In this document: piece by piece, positions 60,277 to 64,000 of the stretch
Position numbering within the stretch: the stretch's first letter is position 1
Layout: each line of letters begins with the position of its first letter
Source: Cyclaneusma minus
Taxonomy: Eukaryota > Ascomycota > Leotiomycetes > Marthamycetales > Marthamycetaceae
DNA length: 64,000 nucleotides
Assembly (NCBI GenBank): GCA_037179335.1
Contig: JAKZHN010000041.1
Span: 124,001 to 188,000 of the forward strand
Direction: 5' to 3'
The notes under the pieces: generated by a model
Seen by the model: only the letters and a program-made list of their open reading frames with translations
What the model was told of the DNA's origin: nothing
The model's database searches: none
Position numbers and translations under genes: made by a program

Positions 60277-60467
60277 TATTAAAAAATAAATGCAATAGCA
60301 GCTATTATAAAATAGCCGTTATATATAATTAGACCCGAAAAAAACTAGCGTCCGCATAATAAAAATATTTTTATTTTAGACTTTCCAGCTATTCTAGTCT
60401 TTTTAAATATAATATAATGTTTTTTTACACCCTTATTTTATACCCTTATATTCACTCATTTCCAACA
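60277..60467 (+). repeat. 3' LTR of copia-2 (191 bp)
   Basis: It begins TATTAAAAAATAAATGCAAT and ends TTTCCAACA, preserving the original CA end while the 5' copy preserves the original TG start. Together they imply an ancestral TGTT...AACA LTR. Confidence 0.88.
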
Positions 60468-60881
60468 GAAATTTAATTTATTAAAGCTTTATTAAGAATA
60501 AAAGAATTATTAGAAATATTTTGGCTAATAAATTACTAGCTATAATTTAAAAAATAAATATAGGCATTACGATAGATTTTTTTTAAAGAAAATGCAAATA
60601 AACATTTTTAAAAATTCTACTAAAATTTCTATAAATTTTTAATCTTTATACAATTGCATAATAAAGCTGAATATTATTATAAAAAATAATAATAATTAAT
60701 ATTTTTTTATTTATACCAAAGCTATAAAAAAGAAATAATTAAAATCAAATAAATTAATAGCAATAATAATCCCGCCGACGCTATAATTAAAGCTGTATTC
60801 AATTGCAATAAAGCATTAAAATAATTTATTAATGCCAATAAAATTATAATTAAAATAAACGAATAAATAAATCGATTATAG

Positions 60882-62924
60882 CTAATAGCTATGCAATTAT
60901 AATTGAATAATTATAGTATAAATTTAATAAATTTAATTATAATACAGCTATAATATAAAAAGCTAAAATATAGCAAATTTTTATTTTTTTTAAAAAAAAA
61001 TTATTGCTGGAATTCTTTTGATTCAATAATTAAAAAATGACCAGTATTTGGAAACGTGAAACCGTTTTTTAGCGGTTATATAGCTTGGGCATAGGACGGA
61101 CGATTAGCGCTAGCTTAGCGCCAGCGCAGGCAATAATAAATAGCTGGGGAAAAGCCCTAAGCTTTTTTTATTTATAGATAATACTATACTAATACCCTAA
61201 TCCTATATACTAGCACCCCGTGATCCTTAAATCCGATATATATAATTGGCTAAATTTTATTATTTTAAAAATAAATTTTAAAAATATTAAAAATTGCATT
61301 ATTTTTATATAAATATTTATAGTCTTATATATAAAAATTATATTATATAATTTTATAATAAAAATTATATTAATTCCAAATAATATAAAATTTAAATAAA
61401 TTATTCTTTATATTATATAAAAAACTAGATTAAATTATTTCCAAATTTAAATTATTTTGAATATTTTGCAAATATTAATTAATAATAACTATTAAAAAAA
61501 TTTAATTTAATATAAAATTGTAAATATTAATTATAATTACAAAAAGCATATTTATTTAAAATTTATTTTCAATTAAAGAAAATTATAATTTTTTGTTTTA
61601 AGATTCTTTAGCATTAATTTTCTATTTTTTATTTTTTATTTTAATATTTAAATTCTTTTTATTTTAAATTAGAATAATAAACAAATATTTGTTAATAATT
61701 GGCGATAAATATTTAAAAATTTAATTTTTTTTATTAAATTTTATATAAGTTTTAATATTTATTAAAAATATTAAAACCATACATAAAGCCTTTACAAATA
61801 TTTAACCAATTTAAAATTGCTATTTATTTTATTTTAATTTTTAACTTTAATTATATTATTAAAGCAATATTCAATTGCAAGTTTTATTAAAGCTATAGCT
61901 GAATTAAATAGCTTTTAATTGGCTGGCAATTTTTTCCCAATTTTGCGCTTATATAATCATATAATACTATAGCTATTTAAATAGGTTGGATTTTTATATA
62001 AATATAAAAATGCCGCATTAGCACGTTTAAAAAAAATATTTGATTTATATTAAATTCTTTAATTTCCAATTGATAATTTAAATAGGTTTGCTAGAAAATA
62101 TATTAAGCTATTAAATATATAAATTTCCTAATATTTAATTTTATAAAAAAAATTAAATAAAAAAACAGCTAAAAAATAATAAATGGCTTGTAAATTTGCC
62201 TAATTATAATATTTAAAAAGCCTTAGATAATTTAAAAATAAATTCTCTAATTTATAAAATTTGCGTATTTTTTTAGTTTTTATTAAATTAATTAATAGGT
62301 ATTTCAAATTAAAAGCTTTTAAAATCGCTTAATCAAATAAATTAAAAATTACTAAAAATTATTAAAAATTAATCAATGGATTTTTTTATAAATGCACAAA
62401 AAATTCTTATATTACTGGTTTTTAAAAAGCCTTTTAAAAAATAAATAAAAGGCAAATTTAATATTAGGATTATTTTCATTTTTTATTCAATAGTTTTTAA
62501 ATTTAATTTATTTTTTTTATAAATTCAATAAACTTTTTGCATTGTATATTATAATAGAAATTTAAATTATTGGGGGTATATTAAATAAATAGCCAATAAA
62601 AATTATAAATATTTAAAAATTATGCGATTTTCTTTTCGAAAAGCGTAAAAAAATAGGCTTTAATAGTTTTAATATTTTGAAATTCGTTAATAATAATAAA
62701 TAGGGCGATTTTCATACTATATTTATAGTAATAATAATAATGGCTAAAAAATTATGCAATGGTAAAACTATTTAAAAAGTTTATGCGCGAGTTTTGCATT
62801 AAATTAATTAATTTATAATTAGTTTAATTTTCATATATATTTTAATTATTATTAATGGATTAAATTCCTATTGAAAAATGTTTAAAATTGCAATTTTCGT
62901 ATGGTAAGTGAAAGGGGGTTCGCC
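60882..62924. other. Tail of copia-3 and unassigned AT-rich DNA (right)
   Basis: After the copia-3 stop comes AT-rich DNA containing one GC-rich island at about 61,038-61,245 (TGACCAGTATTTGGAAACGT, GGACGGACGATTAGCGC, TAGCACCCCGTGATCC). It starts with TG and could be the 3' LTR of copia-3, but it does not match the LTR-like sequence at 35.68 kb. Beyond 61.25 kb I recognise nothing. It may be the right internal part of the original TIR element. Confidence 0.4.
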
Positions 62925-63011
62925 AAGGACCGCTAGGGCCATATCCGGTCTAGCCCCACCGAAAATCTTCGATAACTGACGCCCTTAAATCCAGCTTGCA
63001 AAAGGTCTCTA
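62925..63011 (-). repeat. Right terminal inverted repeat of the AT-rich block
   Basis: Read on the minus strand from 63,011 inward it gives TAGAGACCTTTTGCAAGC, TGGATTTAAGGGC, CAGTTATC and GGGGCTAGACCGGATATGG, matching the left repeat at 33,440-33,530. It lies about 165 bp beyond the stop codon of the permease gene. Confidence 0.85.
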
Positions 63012-63175
63012 ATCGAAGTTCGCCAGCCTCGCGGTATTCAGGTCCACATGCATCCACGGTACATTATGTATACCGTCCTGGCTGCCTTAGTCTGCCCAGC
63101 AAGGACCGCAGTTTGGTACATGTATGTTGCTTGACACGCCAATCGATAAGATGCTGGTGAGTACAACAGTTTTCT

Positions 63176-64000
63176 TCAACGCGACAGCTTAAACCACGAC
63201 GACTCAAACATTGTGATCAGAAATCCTTTCACGACTGCTTTCTCTCCGCTGCCATCGCTAATCTCGACAGGCGTCCGCAAGCCATCGTTCCTACACTCAG
63301 CGCCGACAATCACCTCGACGAGTGTCTCTGTCGCAGGGAAGAAGTAACTGAGCCCCGAATACACCACAAATGCACTGGTGAACCCATATAGGTAAAACAT
63401 GTCATATATATACTGACCACCGCCGACATCGAGGGACGTGTTCGTCGCCGCTGCCAACCCGGGGATATTTGGCACCAGGGAGATCAAGAATGCTACCACT
63501 GCACGCCAATTCGTACCTGCAGAATTGTATCGATACCGGCCATGACGGTGGTAGAGACTCGGCACATCTATGTGTTGGCGCTTGGTGACCCAGAAGTCGG
63601 CAGCGAGGATAGCAGCAATGGGGGCGAGGAAGATCCCCAACCCGCTCATAAAATTGAGCAGCGAAGCAGCCGAGTGGATGATTTTCCACGGAACCATGAT
63701 CCAGCCTGCCGTAATGGTCCCGACAATGACGCCTCGCCGGATATTGACGTATTTGGGGAACAGGCTGGTGAGGTCGTTGGCAAAGGAGATGACGTTGGCT
63801 GAAAGATTGGTGCCGATCTGGGCCACGACCCAACAGAAGCCTACAAAGAAGGCTCCACAGCGGCCGGAAGCACCGTCCCAGTGAGATGCTAGCTCGAGGG
63901 GATCCCAGATGTACTCTCCGTATATGACTTTGGCTGCTGAGCAGGAAATGATACCGAAAAGCCCGAGCATGAGCGAGATCAGAGGCAGAAGTGCTACCTG
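63176..64000 (-). CDS. NCS1-family nucleobase/allantoin-type permease (3' part)
   Basis: The C-terminal 274 residues of a membrane transporter. The frame is open to the window edge (coding for QVALLPLISLMLGLFG at 64,000), so the N-terminal half is outside. Membrane segments alternate with short loops: a helix around GLFGIISCSAAKVIYG, CGAFFVGFCWVVAQIGTNLS, NIRRGVIVGTITAGWIM, LGIFLAPIAAILAADFW and VVAFLISLVPNIPGLA. The loop pattern DPLELASHWDG and the NxxAN segment fit the Fur4/Dal4/Fui1 group of proton symporters for uracil, allantoin or uridine. Substrate cannot be told from this half. It is the first intact gene after the AT-rich block. Confidence 0.85.
   Translation of the reverse strand, partial: QVALLPLISLMLGLFGIISCSAAKVIYGEYIWDPLELASHWDGASGRCGAFFVGFCWVVAQIGTNLSANVISFANDLTSLFPKYVNIRRGVIVGTITAGWIMVPWKIIHSAASLLNFMSGLGIFLAPIAAILAADFWVTKRQHIDVPSLYHRHGRYRYNSAGTNWRAVVAFLISLVPNIPGLAAATNTSLDVGGGQYIYDMFYLYGFTSAFVVYSGLSYFFPATETLVEVIVGAECRNDGLRTPVEISDGSGEKAVVKGFLITMFESSWFKLSR

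Larger units (their letters stand above)
54783..60467 (+). mobile_element. Ty1/copia retrotransposon relic (copia-2), 5,685 bp, TSD GAAAT
   Basis: Flanked by GAAAT at 54778-54782 and 60468-60472. A purine tract AAAGGAG (60270-60276) sits immediately before the 3' LTR, giving + orientation. The end of RNase H is readable at about 60,030-60,235: the block FGDN, then IKHSKIHKTFKYINI (the usual KHIDI region) and, after two RIP stops, IKFKKFIKILGF. RNase H directly before the polypurine tract is the copia order. The upstream coding part is too decayed for me to read. It inserted into the RNase H of copia-3. Confidence 0.88.
35941..60881 (+). mobile_element. Outer Ty1/copia relic (copia-3), split in three pieces
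   Basis: Readable pieces all lie on the + strand. Reverse transcriptase is at 54,062-54,180 (KPLYNLAEF, LAIYYKYHLK). The RT/RNase H junction is at about 54,565-54,760 (MKALNKRIQ, IDSLFANNK, IGYIIILGN). After copia-2, the RNase H C-terminus lies at about 60,730-60,881, in frame through NPADAIIKAVFNCNKALK to a TAG at 60,879-60,881. RNase H last with no integrase after it is the copia order. The 5' half should be 35.94-38.43 kb, before the gypsy insertion, but I could not read proteins there, so the left boundary is inferred. Confidence 0.65.
33440..63011. mobile_element. AT-rich, gene-free block of 29.6 kb bounded by inverted repeats
   Basis: Base composition drops abruptly at about 33.49 kb and recovers at about 62.91 kb. 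The two edges carry inverted copies of one sequence (see the two terminal repeats), so the block is delimited as a unit. Inside are RIP-decayed LTR retrotransposons nested in one another, one hAT element, and about 3 kb near the ends that I cannot assign. The terminal repeats begin TAGAGACC and end GGTCTCTA, compatible with a TA target duplication of a Tc1/mariner-like transposon or with a TIR starting TA. The likely history is a small TIR element that became a landing site for later insertions. Confidence 0.75.

Noticed and set aside
33490..62910. The AT-rich block as inserted mitochondrial DNA
   Set aside because: No mitochondrial gene, tRNA or rRNA is seen. RT, integrase and RNase H relics plus LTR pairs with TSDs explain it as RIP-decayed retrotransposons.
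33490..62910. The AT-rich block as a centromere core
   Set aside because: AT-rich, RIPed retroelement DNA can be centromeric in such fungi, but sequence alone cannot show CENP-A binding. The bounding inverted repeats are better explained by a transposon. Kept only as an untested alternative.
1..64000. Secondary-metabolite or other functional gene cluster
   Set aside because: The genes are unrelated housekeeping functions. The EthD and permease genes stand alone, and no PKS, NRPS, terpene or regulatory cluster gene is present.

Overview
The window is nuclear DNA of a filamentous ascomycete (Pezizomycotina). The signs are short 46-75 bp introns with GTNNGT donors and CTGAC/CTAAC branch sites, single-copy fungal housekeeping genes, and very heavy C-to-T/G-to-A decay of repeats typical of repeat-induced point mutation (RIP). 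Gene style and LTR sequences feel like Leotiomycetes (Helotiales), but that class placement is a low-confidence inference.

Positions 1-33.4 kb form a normal, gene-dense, GC-balanced arm. In order it holds: a pterin-4a-carbinolamine dehydratase, the RNA polymerase III subunit Rpc31, an Hsm3/PSMD5-like proteasome chaperone, the GPI-anchor GlcNAc transferase catalytic subunit (GPI3/PIG-A), the DEAD-box ribosome-assembly helicase Dbp6, an RBR-type E3 ligase, a small membrane protein, chorismate synthase, a lipoate-protein ligase (Aim22-like), the ribonucleotide reductase large subunit, an EthD-domain protein, the RNase P/MRP protein Pop1, a U6 snRNA gene carrying an mRNA-type intron, a NIMA-family kinase, a small coiled-coil protein and a broken aminoglycoside-phosphotransferase-like gene. 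These genes are functionally unrelated. Several are divergent pairs sharing promoters of 290-440 bp (Rpc31/Hsm3, GPI3/Dbp6, chorismate synthase/Aim22). Three hAT-type miniature elements with perfect 8-bp target duplications were found (11.2, 12.3 and 33.6 kb).

Positions 33,440-63,011 are a gene-free, extremely AT-rich block of about 29.6 kb. It is bounded by a pair of inverted repeats about 85-90 bp long. Inside I can read a stack of RIP-degraded retrotransposons, all on the + strand. An outer Ty1/copia element (call it copia-3) is split into three pieces. A Ty3/gypsy element (LTRs near 38.43-38.66 and 51.83-52.06 kb) sits inside it. Copia-1 (42,781-48,740, TSD TAAAT) sits inside the gypsy integrase. 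Copia-2 (54,783-60,467, TSD GAAAT) interrupts the RNase H of copia-3. The protein relics (integrase, reverse transcriptase, RNase H) are recognisable although full of stops, which fixes element type, strand and insertion order.

Gene content resumes at 63.0 kb with the 3' part of an NCS1-family nucleobase/allantoin-type permease that runs off the window edge.
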